This document shows, in pieces, positions 11,801 through 25,420 of a stretch of 64,000 nucleotides of DNA. The position numbers and the translations under genes were made by a program. Under the pieces are notes generated by a model, which saw nothing but the letters and a program-made list of their open reading frames with translations, was not told the origin of the DNA and did not search any database. This DNA is from Rhabditoides inermis (taxonomy: Eukaryota; Nematoda; Chromadorea; Rhabditida; Rhabditidae): contig CAWZYM010000077.1 in assembly GCA_963966185.1 (NCBI GenBank), positions 278,001-342,000 of the forward strand, read 5' to 3'. The first letter of the stretch is position 1. Every line of letters starts with the position of its first letter.

Positions 11801-14800
11801 TTTCCAATCCAGTACAACAAAGTAAGCGAAATTTGCATGTCAGGGACATAGAATAGAGTGCTGCAAACAAACTGGAAAGCGGGTTGGTGAAACTGACTTC
11901 TTTTTTTTAATCGCGCAGCACTGTTCTGAATATACTTGTATTTTGCAATTCAAATGAATTTTCCAATCCAGTACAACAAAGTAAGTATAATTTGCATGTC
12001 AGGGAGATAGAATAGAGTGCTGCAAACAAACTGGAAAGCGGGTTGGTGAAACTGACTTCTTTTTTTTATTCGCGCAGCACTGTTCTGAATATGCTTGTAT
12101 TTTGCAATTCAAATGAATTTTCCAATCCAGTACAACAAAGTAAGTATAATTTGCATGTCAGGGAGATATAATAGAGTGCTGCAAACAAACTGGAAAGCGG
12201 GTTGGTGAAACTGACTTCTTTTTTTTATTCGCGCAGCACTGTTCTGAATATGCTTGTATTTTGCATTTCGACTGATTTTTCCAATCCAGTACAACAAAGT
12301 AAGCGAAATTAGCATGTCAGGGACATAGAATAGAGTGCTGCAAACAAACTGGAAAGCGGGTTGGTGAAACTGACTTCTTTTTTTTAATCGCGCAGCACTG
12401 TTCTGAATATACTTGTATTTTGCAATTCAAATGAATTTTCCAATCCAGTACAACAAAGTAAGTATAATTTGCATGTCAGGGAGATAGAATAGAGTGCTGC
12501 AAACAAACTGGAAAGCGGGTTGGTGAAACTGATTTCTTTATTTTATTCGCGCAGCACTGTTCTGAATATGCTCGTATTTGCATTTCAAATGAGTTTTCCA
12601 ATTCAGTACAACAAAGCAAACATAATTTGCATGTCAGGGAGAGAGTAGAGTGCTGCAAACAAACTGGAAAGCGGGTTGGTGAAACTGACTTCTTTTTTTT
12701 ATTCGTGCAGCACTGTTCTGAATATGCTTGTATTTTGCATTTCAAAAGAATTTTCCAATCCAGTACAACAAAGTAAGTATAATTTGCATGTCAGGGAGAT
12801 AGAATAGAGTGCTGCAAACAAACTGGAAAGCGGGTTGGTGAAACTGACTTCTTTATTTTATTCGCGCAGCACTGTTCTGAATATACTTGTATTTTGCAAT
12901 TCAAATGAATTTTTCAATCCAGTACAACAAAGCAAGCATAATTTGCATGTCAAGGAGAGAGAATAGAGTGCAGAAAACAAACTGAGAAGCGGGTTGGTGA
13001 AACTGACTTCTTTTTTTTATTCGCGCAGCACTGTTCTGAATATGCTCGTATTTTGCATTTCAAATGAATTTTCCAATTCAGTACAACAAAGCAAGCATAA
13101 TTTGCATGTCAGGGAGATAGAATAGAGTGCTGCAAACAAACTGGAAAGCGGGTTGGTGAAACTGATTTCTTTATTTTATTCGCGCAGCACTGTTCTGAAT
13201 ATGCTCGTATTTTGCATTTCAAATGAATTTTCCAATCCAGTACAACAAAGTAAGTATAATTCGCATGTCAGGGAGATAGAATAGAGTGCTGCAAACAAAC
13301 TGGAAAGCGGGTTGGTGAAACTGATTTCTTTATTTTATTCGCGCAGCACTGTTCTGAATATGCTCGTATTTTGCAATTCAAATGAATTTTTCAATCCAGT
13401 ACAACAAAGCAAGCATAATTTGCATGTCAAGGAGAGAGAATAGAGTGCTGCAAACAAACTGGAAAGCGGGTTGGTGAAACTGACTTCTTTATTTTTTTCG
13501 CGCAGCACTGTTCTGAATATACTTGTATTTTGCAATTCAAATGAATTTTTCAATCCAGTACAACAAAGCAAGCATAATTTGCATGTCAGGGAGATAGAAT
13601 AGAGTGCTGCAAACAAACTGGAAAGCGGGTTGGTGAAACTGACTTTTTTTATTTTCTTCACGCAGCACTGTTCTGAGTATGCTCGTATTTTGCATTTCAA
13701 ATGAATTTTCCAATCCAGTACAACAAAGTAAGTAAAATTTGCATGTCAGGGAGATAGAATAGAGTGCAGAAAACAAACTGGAAAGCGGGTTGGTGAAACT
13801 GACTTCTTTATTTTCTTCGCGCAGCACTGTTCTGAATATACTTGTATTTTGCAATTCAAATGAATTTTTCAATCCAGTACAACAAAGCAAGCATAATTTG
13901 CATGTCAGGGAGAGAGAATAGAATGCTACAAACAAACTGGAAAGCGGGTTGGTGAAACTGACTTCTTTTATTTTCTTCACGCAGCACTGTTCTGAATATG
14001 CTTGTGTTTTGCATTTCAAATGAATTTTTCAATCCAGTGCAACAAATAAAGCATAATTTGCATGTCAGGGAGAGAGAATAGAGTGCAGAAAACAAACTGG
14101 AAAGCGGGTTGGTGAAACTGACTTCTTTTTTTTATTCGCGCAGCACTGTTCTGAAGATGCTCGTATTTTGCCTTTCAAATGAATTTTCCAATCCAGTACA
14201 ACAAAGTAAGCATAGTTTGCATGTCAGGGAGATAGAATAGAGTGCTGCAAACAAACTGGAAAGCGGGTTGGTGAAACTGACTTCTTTATTTTATTCACGC
14301 AGCACTGTTCTGAATATACTTGTATTTTGCATTTCAAATGAATTTTCCAATCCAGTACAATAAAGTAAGCATAATTTGCATGTCAGGGAGATAGAATAGA
14401 GTGCTGCAAACAAACTGGAAAGCGGGTTGGTGAAACTGACTTCTTTATTTTATTCGCGCAGCACTGTTCTGAATATGCTTGTATTTTGCATTTCAAATGG
14501 TGTTTCCAATCCAGTACGACAAAGTAAGCATAGTTTGCATGTCAGGGAGATAGAATAGAGTGCTGCAAACAAACTGGAAAGCGGGTTGGTGAAACTGACT
14601 TCTTTATTTTATTCGCGCAGCACTGTTCTGAATATGCTTGTATTTTGCATTTCAAAAGAATTTTCCAATCCAGTACGACAAAGTAAGCATAGTTTGCATG
14701 TCAGGGAGATAGAATAGAGTGCTGCAAACAAACTGGAAAGCGGGTTGGTGAAACTGACTTCTTTTTTTTATTCGTGCAGCACTGTTCTGAATATGCTTTT

Positions 14801-17800
14801 ATTTTGCATTTCAAAAGAATTTTCCAATCCAGTACAACAAAGTAAGCATAATTTGCATGTCAGGGAGAGAAAATAGAGTGCTGCAAACGAACTGGAAAGC
14901 GGGTTGGTGAAACTGACTTCTTTTATTTTCTTCACGCAGCACTGTTCTGAATATGCTTGTATTTTGCATTTCAACTGATTTTTCCAACCCAGTACAACAA
15001 AAAAGCAAAATTTGCATGTCAGGGAGAGAGAATAGAGTGCTGCAAACAAACTGGAAAGCGGGTTGGTGAAACTGACTTCTTTTATTTTCTTCACGCAGCA
15101 CTGTTCTGAATATGCTTGTATTTTGCATTTCGACTGATTTTTCCAATCCAGTACAACAAAGTAAGCGAAATTTGCATGTCAGGGAGATATAATAGAGTGC
15201 TGCAAACAAACTGGAAAGCGGGTTGGTGAAACTGACTTCTTTTTTTTATTCGCGCAGCACTGTTCTGAATATGCTTGTATTTTGCAATTCAAATGAATTT
15301 TCCAATCCAGTACAACAAAGTAAGTATAATTTGCATGTCAGGGAGATATAATAGAGTGCTGCAAACAAACTGGAAAGCGGGTTGGTGAAACTGACTTCTT
15401 TTTTTTATTCGCGCAGCACTGTTCTGAATATGCTTGTATTTTGCATTTCGACTGATTTTTCCAATCCAGTACAACAAAGTAAGCGAAATTTGCATGTCAG
15501 GGAGATAGAATAGAGTGCTGCAAACAAACTGGAAAGCGGGTTGGTGAAACTGACTTCTTTTTTTTATTCGCGCAGCACTGTTCTGAATATGCTTGTATTT
15601 TGCAATTCAAATGAATTTTCCAATCCAGTACAACAAAGTAAGTATAATTTGCATGTCAGGGAGATAGAATAGAGTGCTGCAAACAAACTGGAAAGCGGGT
15701 TGGTGAAACTGATTTATTTATTTTATTCGCGCAGCACTGTTCTGAATATGCTCGTATTTGCATTTCAAATGAGTTTTCCAATTCAGTACAACAAAGCAAA
15801 CATAATTTGCATGTCAGGGAGAGAGAATAGAGTGCAGAAAACAAACTGAGAAGCGGGTTGGTGAAACTGACTTCTTTTTTTTATTCGCGCAGCACTGTTC
15901 TGAATATGCTCGTATTTTGCATTTCAAATGAATTTTCCAATTCAGTACAACAAAACAAGCATAATTTGCATGTCAGGGAGATAGAATAGAGTGCTGCAAA
16001 CAAACTGGAAAGCGGGTTGGTGAAACTGACTTTTTTATTTTCTTCACGCAGCACTGTTCTGAATATGCTCGTATTTTGCATTTCAAATGAATTTTCCAAT
16101 CCAGTACAACAAAGTAAGTAAAATTTGCATGTCAGGGAGATAGAATAGAGTGCAGAAAACAAACTGGAAAGCGGGTTGGTGAAACTGACTTCTTTATTTT
16201 CTTCGCGCAGCACTGTTCTGAATATACTTGTATTTTGCAATTCAAATGAATTTTTCAATCCAGTACAACAAAGCAAGCATAATTTGCATGTCAGGGAGAG
16301 AGAATAGAATGCTACAAACAAACTGGAAAGCGGGTTGGTGAAACTGACTTCTTTTATTTTCTTCACGCAGCACTGTTCTGAATATGCTTGTGTTTTGCAT
16401 TTCAAATGAATTTTTCAATCCAGTGCAACAAATAAAGCATAATTTGCATGTCAGGGAGAGAGAATAGAGTGCAGAAAACAAACTGGAAAGCGGGTTGGTG
16501 AAACTGACTTCTTTTTTTTTATTCGCGCAGCACTGTTCTGAAGATGCTCGTATTTTGCCTTTCAAATGAATTTTCCAATCCAGTACAACAAAGTAAGCAT
16601 AGTTTGCATGTCAGGGAGATAGAATAGAGTGCTGCAAACAAACTGGAAAGCGGGTTGGTGAAACTGACTTCTTTATTTTATTCGCGCAGCACTGTTCTGA
16701 ATATGCTTGTATTTTGCAATTCAAATGAATTTTCCAATCCAGTACAATAAAGTAAGCATAATTTGCATGTCAGGGAGATAGAATAGAGTGCTGCAAACAA
16801 ACTGGAAAGCGGGTTGGTGAAACTGACTTCTTTATTTTATTCACGCAGCACTGTTCTGAATATACTTGTATTTTGCATTTCAAATGAATTTTCCAATCCA
16901 GTACAATAAAGTAAGCTTAATTTGCATGTCAGGGAGATAGAATAGAGTGCTGCAAACAAACTGGAAAGCGGGTTGGTGAAACTGACTTCTTTATTTTATT
17001 CGCGCAGCACTGTTCTGAATATGCTTGTATTTTGCATTTCAAATGGTGTTTCCAATCCAGTACGACAAAGTAAGCATAGTTTGCATGTCAGGGAGATAGA
17101 ATAGAGTGCTGCAAACAAACTGGAAAGCGGGTTGGTGAAACTGACTTCTTTTTTTTATTCGTGCAGCACTGTTCTGAATATGCTTTTATTTTGCATTTCA
17201 AAAGAATTTTCCAATCCAGTACAACAAAGTAAGCATAATTTGCATGTCAGGGAGAGAAAATAGAGTGCTGCAAACGAACTGGAAAGCGGGTTGGTGAAAC
17301 TGACTTCTTTTATTTTCTTCACGCAGCACTGTTCTGAATATGCTTGTATTTTGCATTTCAACTGATTTTTCCAACCCAGTACAACAAAAAAGCAAAATTT
17401 GCATGTCAGGGAGAGAGAATAGAGTGCTGCAAACAAACTGGAAAGCGGGTTGGTGAAACTGACTTCTTTTATTTTCTTCACGCAGCACTGTTCTGAATAT
17501 GCTTGTATTTTGCATTTCGACTGATTTTTCCAATCCAGTACAACAAAGTAAGCGAAATTTGCATGTCAGGGACATAGAATAGAGTGCTGCAAACAAACTG
17601 GAAAGCGGGTTGGTGAAACTGACTTCTTTTTTTTAATCGCGCAGCACTGTTCTGAATATACTTGTATTTTGCAATTCAAATGAATTTTCCAATCCAGTAC
17701 AACAAAGTAAGTATAATTTGCATGTCAGGGAGATAGAATAGAGTGCTGCAAACAAACTGGAAAGCGGGTTGGTGAAACTGACTTCTTTTTTTTATTCGCG

Positions 17801-19000
17801 CAGCACTGTTCTGAATATGCTTGTATTTTGCAATTCAAATGAATTTTCCAATCCAGTACAACAAAGTAAGTATAATTTGCATGTCAGGGAGATATAATAG
17901 AGTGCTGCAAACAAACTGGAAAGCGGGTTGGTGAAACTGACTTCTTTTTTTTATTCGCGCAGCACTGTTCTGAATATGCTTGTATTTTGCATTTCGACTG
18001 ATTTTTCCAATCCAGTACAACAAAGTAAGCGAAATTAGCATGTCAGGGACATAGAATAGAGTGCTGCAAACAAACTGGAAAGCGGGTTGGTGAAACTGAC
18101 TTCTTTTTTTTAATCGCGCAGCACTGTTCTGAATATACTTGTATTTTGCAATTCAAATGAATTTTCCAATCCAGTACAACAAAGTAAGTATAATTTGCAT
18201 GTCAGGGAGATAGAATAGAGTGCTGCAAACAAACTGGAAAGCGGGTTGGTGAAACTGATTTCTTTATTTTATTCGCGCAGCACTGTTCTGAATATGCTCG
18301 TATTTGCATTTCAAATGAGTTTTCCAATTCAGTACAACAAAGCAAACATAATTTGCATGTCAGGGAGATAGAATAGAGTGCTGCAAACAAACTGGAAAGC
18401 GGGTTGGTGAAACTGACTTCTTTATTTTATTCGCGCAGCACTGTTCTGAATATACTTGTATTTTGCAATTCAAATGAATTTTTCAATCCAGTACAACAAA
18501 GCAAGCATAATTTGCATGTCAAGGAGAGAGAATAGAGTGCAGAAAACAAACTGAGAAGCGGGTTGGTGAAACTGACTTCTTTTTTTTATTCGCGCAGCAC
18601 TGTTCTGAATATGCTCGTATTTTGCATTTCAAATGAATTTTCCAATTCAGTACAACAAAACAAGCATAATTTGCATGTCAGGGAGATAGAATAGAGTGCT
18701 GCAAACAAACTGGAAAGCGGGTTGGTGAAACTGACTTTTTTATTTTCTTCACGCAGCACTGTTCTGAATATGCTCGTATTTTGCATTTCAAATGAATTTT
18801 CCAATCCAGTACAACAAAGTAAGTAAAATTTGCATGTCAGGGAGATAGAATAGAGTGCAGAAAACAAACTGGAAAGCGGGTTGGTGAAACTGACTTCTTT
18901 ATTTTCTTCGCGCAGCACTGTTCTGAATATGCTTGTATTTTGCATTTCAAATGAATTTTCCAATCCAGTACAATAAAGTAAGCATAATTTGCATGTCAGG
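5857..19000. repeat. About 5.57-kb higher-order repeat (35-36 monomers)
   Basis: Distinct variant monomers recur in the same order at a fixed offset. Blocks at 7766-8450, 9199-9525, 10312-10836 and 10673-10996 reappear 5569 bp later at 13335-14019, 14768-15094, 15881-16405 and 16242-16565. The blocks at 11429-11870 and 12109-12315 reappear 5726 bp later (one extra monomer) at 17155-17596 and 17835-18041. A shorter offset of about 3342 bp (21 monomers) links 5900-6217 to 9242 onward, and about 2230 bp (14 monomers) links 9199 to 11429. Confidence 0.85.
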
Positions 19001-19010
19001 GAGATAGAAT

Positions 19011-22000
19011 AAAGTGCTGCAAACAAACTGGAAAGCGGGTTGGTGAAACTGACTTCTTTATTTTATTCGCGCAGCACTGTTCTGAATATGCTTGTATTTT
19101 GCAATTCAAATGAATTTTCCAATCCAGTACAATAAAGTAAGCATAATTTGCATGTCAGGGAGATAGAATAGAGTGCTGCAAACAAACTGGAAAGCGGGTT
19201 GGTGAAACTGACTTCTTTATTTTATTCACGCAGCACTGTTCTGAATATACTTGTATTTTGCATTTCAAATGAATTTTCCAATCCAGTACAATAAAGTAAG
19301 CATAATTTGCATGTCAGGGAGATAGAATAGAGTGCTGCAAACAAACTGGAAAGCGGGTTGGTGAAACTGACTTCTTTATTTTATTCGCGCAGCACTGTTC
19401 TGAATATGCTTGTATTTTGCATTTCAAATGGTGTTTCCAATCCAGTACGACAAAGTAAGCATAGTTTGCATGTCAGGGAGATAGAATAGAGCGCTGCAAA
19501 CAAACTGGAAAGCGGGTTGGTGAAACTGACTTCTTTATTTTATTCGCGCAGCACTGTTCTGAATATGCTTGTATTTTGCATTTCAAATGGTGTTTCCAAT
19601 CCAGTACGACAAAGTAAGCATAGTTTGCATGTCAGGGAGATAGAATAGAGCGCTGCAAACAAACTGGAAAGCGGGTTGGTGAAACTGACTTCTTTATTTT
19701 ATTCGCGCAGCACTGTTCTGAATATGCTTGTATTTTGCATTTCAAATGGTGTTTCCAATCCAGTACGACAAAGTAAGCATAGTTTGCATGTCAGGGAGAT
19801 AGAATAGAGCGCTGCAAACAAACTGGAAAGCGGGTTGGTGAAACTGACTTCTTTATTTTATTCGCGCAGCACTGTTCTGAATATGCTTGTATTTTGCATT
19901 TCAAATGGTGTTTCCAATCCAGTACGACAAAGTAAGCATAGTTTGCATGTCAGGGAGATAGAATAGAGCGCTGCAAACAAACTGGAAAGCGGGTTGGTGA
20001 AACTGACTTCTTTATTTTATTCGCGCAGCACTGTTCTGAATATGCTTGTATTTTGCATTTCAAATGGTGTTTCCAATCCAGTACGACAGAGTAAGCATAG
20101 TTTGCATGTCAGGGAGATAGAATAGAGCGCTGCAAACAAACTGGAAAGCGGGTTGGTGAAACTGACTTCTTTATTTTATTCGCGCAGCACTGTTCTGAAT
20201 ATGCTTGTATTTTGCATTTCAAATGGTGTTTCCAATCCAGTACGACAAAGTAAGCATAGTTTGCATGTCAGGGAGATAGAATAGAGCGCTGCAAACAAAC
20301 TGGAAAGCGGGTTGGTGAAACTGACTTCTTTATTTTATTCGCGCAGCACTGTTCTGAATATGCTTGTATTTTGCATTTCAAATGGTGTTTCCAATCCAGT
20401 ACGACAAAGTAAGCATAGTTTGCATGTCAGGGAGATAGAATAGAGCGCTGCAAACAAACTGGAAAGCGGGTTGGTGAAACTGACTTCTTTATTTTATTCG
20501 CGCAGCACTGTTCTGAATATGCTTGTATTTTGCATTTCAAATGGTGTTTCCAATCCAGTACGACAAAGTAAGCATAGTTTGCATGTCAGGGAGATAGAAT
20601 AGAGCGCTGCAAACAAACTGGAAAGCGGGTTGGTGAAACTGACTTCTTTATTTTATTCGCGCAGCACTGTTCTGAATATGCTTGTATTTTGCATTTCAAA
20701 TGGTGTTTCCAATCCAGTACGACAAAGTAAGCATAGTTTGCATGTCAGGGAGATAGAATAGAGCGCTGCAAACAAACTGGAAAGCGGGTTGGTGAAACTG
20801 ACTTCTTTATTTTATTCGCGCAGCACTGTTCTGAATATGCTTGTATTTTGCATTTCAAAAGAATTTTCCAATCCAGTACAACAAAGTAAGCATGATTTGG
20901 ATGTCAGGGAGAGAAAATAGAGTGCTGCAAACAAACTGGAAAGCGGGTTGGTGAAACTGATATCTTTATTTTATTCACGCAGCACTGTTCTGAATATGCT
21001 TGTATTTTGCATTTCAAATGAATTTTCCAATCCAGTACAATAAAGTAAGCATAATTTGCATGTCAGGGAGATAGAATAGAGTGCTGCAAACAAACTGGAA
21101 AGCGGGTTGGTGAAACTGACTTCTTTATTTTATTCACGCAGCACTGTTCTGAATATGCTTGTATTTTGCATTTCAAAAGAATTTTCCAATCCAGTACAAC
21201 AAAGTAAGCATAATTTGCATGTCAGGGAGAGAGAATAGAGTGCTGCAAACAAACTGGAAAGCGGGTTGGTGAAACTGACTTCTTTATTTTATTCGCGCAC
21301 CACTGTTCTGAATATGCTTGTATTTTGCATTTCAAATGAAAATTTTCAATCCAGTACAACAAAGTAAGCATAATTTGCATGTCAGGGAAACAGAATAGAG
21401 TGCTGCAAACAAACTGGAAAGCGGGTTGGTGAAACTGACTTTTTTATTTTATTCGCGCAGCACTGTTCTGAATATGCTTGTATTTTGCATTTCAAATGAA
21501 TTTTCCAATCCAGTACAATAAAGTAAGCATAATTTGCATGTCAGGGAGATAGAATAAAGTGCTGCAAACAAACTGGAAAGCGGGTTGGTGAAACTGACTT
21601 CTTTATTTTATTCGCGCAGCACTGTTCTGAATATGCTTGTATTTTGCAATTCAAATGAATTTTCCAATCCAGTACAATAAAGTAAGCATAATTTGCATGT
21701 CAGGGAGATAGAATAGAGTGCTGCGAACAAACTGGAAAGCGGGTTGGTGAAACTGACTTCTTTATTTTATTCACGCAGCACTGTTCTGAATATACTTGTA
21801 TTTTGCATTTCAAATGAATTTTCCAATCCAGTACAATAAAGTAAGCATAATTTGCATGTCAGGGAGATAGAATAGAGTGCTGCAAACAAACTGGAAAGCG
21901 GGTTGGTGAAACTGACTTCTTTATTTTATTCGCGCAGCACTGTTCTGAATATGCTTGTATTTTGCATTTCAAATGGTGTTTCCAATCCAGTACGACAAAG

Positions 22001-25000
22001 TAAGCATAGTTTGCATGTCAGGGAGATAGAATAGAGCGCTGCAAACAAACTGGAAAGCGGGTTGGTGAAACTGACTTCTTTATTTTATTCGCGCAGCACT
22101 GTTCTGAATATGCTTGTATTTTGCATTTCAAATGGTGTTTCCAATCCAGTACGACAAAGTAAGCATAGTTTGCATGTCAGGGAGATAGAATAGAGCGCTG
22201 CAAACAAACTGGAAAGCGGGTTGGTGAAACTGACTTCTTTATTTTATTCGCGCAGCACTGTTCTGAATATGCTTGTATTTTGCATTTCAAATGGTGTTTC
22301 CAATCCAGTACGACAAAGTAAGCATAGTTTGCATGTCAGGGAGATAGAATAGAGCGCTGCAAACAAACTGGAAAGCGGGTTGGTGAAACTGACTTCTTTA
22401 TTTTATTCGCGCAGCACTGTTCTGAATATGCTTGTATTTTGCATTTCAAATGGTGTTTCCAATCCAGTACGACAAAGTAAGCATAGTTTGCATGTCAGGG
22501 AGATAGAATAGAGCGCTGCAAACAAACTGGAAAGCGGGTTGGTGAAACTGACTTCTTTATTTTATTCGCGCAGCACTGTTCTGAATATGCTTGTATTTTG
22601 CATTTCAAATGGTGTTTCCAATCCAGTACGACAGAGTAAGCATAGTTTGCATGTCAGGGAGATAGAATAGAGCGCTGCAAACAAACTGGAAAGCGGGTTG
22701 GTGAAACTGACTTCTTTATTTTATTCGCGCAGCACTGTTCTGAATATGCTTGTATTTTGCATTTCAAATGGTGTTTCCAATCCAGTACGACAAAGTAAGC
22801 ATAGTTTGCATGTCAGGGAGATAGAATAGAGCGCTGCAAACAAACTGGAAAGCGGGTTGGTGAAACTGACTTCTTTATTTTATTCGCGCAGCACTGTTCT
22901 GAATATGCTTGTATTTTGCATTTCAAATGGTGTTTCCAATCCAGTACGACAAAGTAAGCATAGTTTGCATGTCAGGGAGATAGAATAGAGCGCTGCAAAC
23001 AAACTGGAAAGCGGGTTGGTGAAACTGACTTCTTTATTTTATTCGCGCAGCACTGTTCTGAATATGCTTGTATTTTGCATTTCAAATGGTGTTTCCAATC
23101 CAGTACGACAAAGTAAGCATAGTTTGCATGTCAGGGAGATAGAATAGAGCGCTGCAAACAAACTGGAAAGCGGGTTGGTGAAACTGACTTCTTTATTTTA
23201 TTCGCGCAGCACTGTTCTGAATATGCTTGTATTTTGCATTTCAAATGGTGTTTCCAATCCAGTACGACAAAGTAAGCATAGTTTGCATGTCAGGGAGATA
23301 GAATAGAGCGCTGCAAACAAACTGGAAAGCGGGTTGGTGAAACTGACTTCTTTATTTTATTCGCGCAGCACTGTTCTGAATATGCTTGTATTTTGCATTT
23401 CAAAAGAATTTTCCAATCCAGTACAACAAAGTAAGCATGATTTGGATGTCAGGGAGAGAAAATAGAGTGCTGCAAACAAACTGGAAAGCGGGTTGGTGAA
23501 ACTGATATCTTTATTTTATTCACGCAGCACTGTTCTGAATATGCTTGTATTTTGCATTTCAAATGAATTTTCCAATCCAGTACAATAAAGTAAGCATAAT
23601 TTGCATGTCAGGGAGATAGAATAGAGTGCTGCAAACAAACTGGAAAGCGGGTTGGTGAAACTGACTTCTTTATTTTATTCACGCAGCACTGTTCTGAATA
23701 TGCTTGTATTTTGCATTTCAAAAGAATTTTCCAATCCAGTACAACAAAGTAAGCATAATTTGCATGTCAGGGAGAGAGAATAGAGTGCTGCAAACAAACT
23801 GGAAAGCGGGTTGGTGAAACTGACTTCTTTATTTTATTCGCGCACCACTGTTCTGAATATGCTTGTATTTTGCATTTCAAATGAAAATTTTCAATCCAGT
23901 ACAACAAAGTAAGCATAATTTGCATGTCAGGGAAACAGAATAGAGTGCTGCAAACAAACTGGAAAGCGGGTTGGTGAAACTGACTTTTTTATTTTATTCG
24001 CGCAGCACTGTTCTGAATATGCTTGTATTTTGCATTTCAAATGAATTTTCCAATCCAGTACAATAAAGTAAGCATAATTTGCATGTCAGGGAGATAGAAT
24101 AAAGTGCTGCAAACAAACTGGAAAGCGGGTTGGTGAAACTGACTTCTTTATTTTATTCGCGCAGCACTGTTCTGAATATGCTTGTATTTTGCAATTCAAA
24201 TGAATTTTCCAATCCAGTACAATAAAGTAAGCATAATTTGCATGTCAGGGAGATAGAATAGAGTGCTGCGAACAAACTGGAAAGCGGGTTGGTGAAACTG
24301 ACTTCTTTATTTTATTCACGCAGCACTGTTCTGAATATACTTGTATTTTGCATTTCAAATGAATTTTCCAATCCAGTACAATAAAGTAAGCATAATTTGC
24401 ATGTCAGGGAGATAGAATAGAGTGCTGCAAACAAACTGGAAAGCGGGTTGGTGAAACTGACTTCTTTATTTTATTCGCGCAGCACTGTTCTGAATATGCT
24501 TGTATTTTGCAATTCAAATGAATTTTCCAATCCAGTACAATAAAGTAAGCATAATTTGCATGTCAGGGAGATAGAATAGAGTGCTGCAAACAAACTGGAA
24601 AGCGGGTTGGTGAAACTGACTTCTTTATTTTATTCACGCAGCACTGTTCTGAATATACTTGTATTTTGCATTTCAAATGAATTTTCCAATCCAGTACAAT
24701 AAAGTAAGCATAGTTTGCATGTCAGGGAGATAGAATAGAGCGCTGCAAACAAACTGGAAAGCGGGTTGGTGAAACTGACTTCTTTATTTTATTCGCGCAG
24801 CACTGTTCTGAATATGCTTGTATTTTGCATTTCAAATGGTGTTTCCAATCCAGTACGACAAAGTAAGCATAGTTTGCATGTCAGGGAGATAGAATAGAGC
24901 GCTGCAAACAAACTGGAAAGCGGGTTGGTGAAACTGACTTCTTTATTTTATTCGCGCAGCACTGTTCTGAATATGCTTGTATTTTGCATTTCAAATGGTG

Positions 25001-25371
25001 TTTCCAATCCAGTACGACAAAGTAAGCATAGTTTGCATGTCAGGGAGATAGAATAGAGCGCTGCAAACAAACTGGAAAGCGGGTTGGTGAAACTGACTTC
25101 TTTATTTTATTCGCGCAGCACTGTTCTGAATATGCTTGTATTTTGCATTTCAAAAGAATTTTCCAATCCAGTACAACAAAGTAAGCATGATTTGGATGTC
25201 AGGGAGAGAAAATAGAGTGCTGCAAACAAACTGGAAAGCGGGTTGGTGAAACTGACTTCTTTATTTTATTCACACAGCACTGTTCTGAATATGCTTGTAT
25301 TTTGCATTTCAAAAGAATTTTCCAATCCAGTACAACAAAGTAAGCATAATTTGCATGTCAGGGAGAGAGAA
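19011..25371. repeat. 2545-bp higher-order repeat (16 monomers)
   Basis: A private variant, GAATAAAGTG, marks the same place in successive copies at 19011, 21556 and 24101, exactly 2545 bp apart. Each of the first two copies holds a run of nine near-identical ATGGTGTTTCC monomers (about 19.4-20.8 kb and 22.0-23.4 kb). In both runs the fifth monomer carries the same private change GACAGAGTAAG (20085 and 22630). The third copy keeps only two such monomers and is cut by the Helitron-like element. Confidence 0.9.
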
Positions 25372-25420
25372 TCGCCTTTTCTACTAAAATGTCCTATTGT
25401 CTCTGTCCGTCATTCCAGAG
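25372..25420 (+). other. 5' terminus of Helitron-like element 1
   Basis: It begins TC and contains TCTACTAAAATG, then GTCTCTGTCCGTCATTC. The second element has TTTACTATGG, then GTCTGTCTGTCATTC at the matching place (54855-54903), so the two 5' ends are homologous although the elements' interiors differ. Confidence 0.75.

Larger units (their letters stand above)
5753..25371. repeat. 159-bp satellite array, segment 1 (about 123 monomers)
   Basis: Head-to-tail monomers; the landmark GGGTTGGTGA recurs every 159 bp (for example 5831 then 5990, and 19991 then 20150). The most constant part is the block around CTGGAAAGCGGGTTGG and GTGAAACTGA. The most variable part is the T-rich stretch after ACTGACTTC and the segment between TTTTGCA and CATGTCAGGG. 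The left part (to about 18.9 kb) is heterogeneous, with T-run variants and AAGTAAGTATAATT or AAGCGAAATT variants. The right part is dominated by a nearly uniform variant carrying ATGGTGTTTCC and GAGCGCTGC. The segment stops in mid-monomer at an inserted Helitron-like element. Confidence 0.97.

Noticed and set aside
5753..25371. CRISPR-like array
   Set aside because: The whole 159-bp unit repeats without unique spacers, and the context is eukaryotic.
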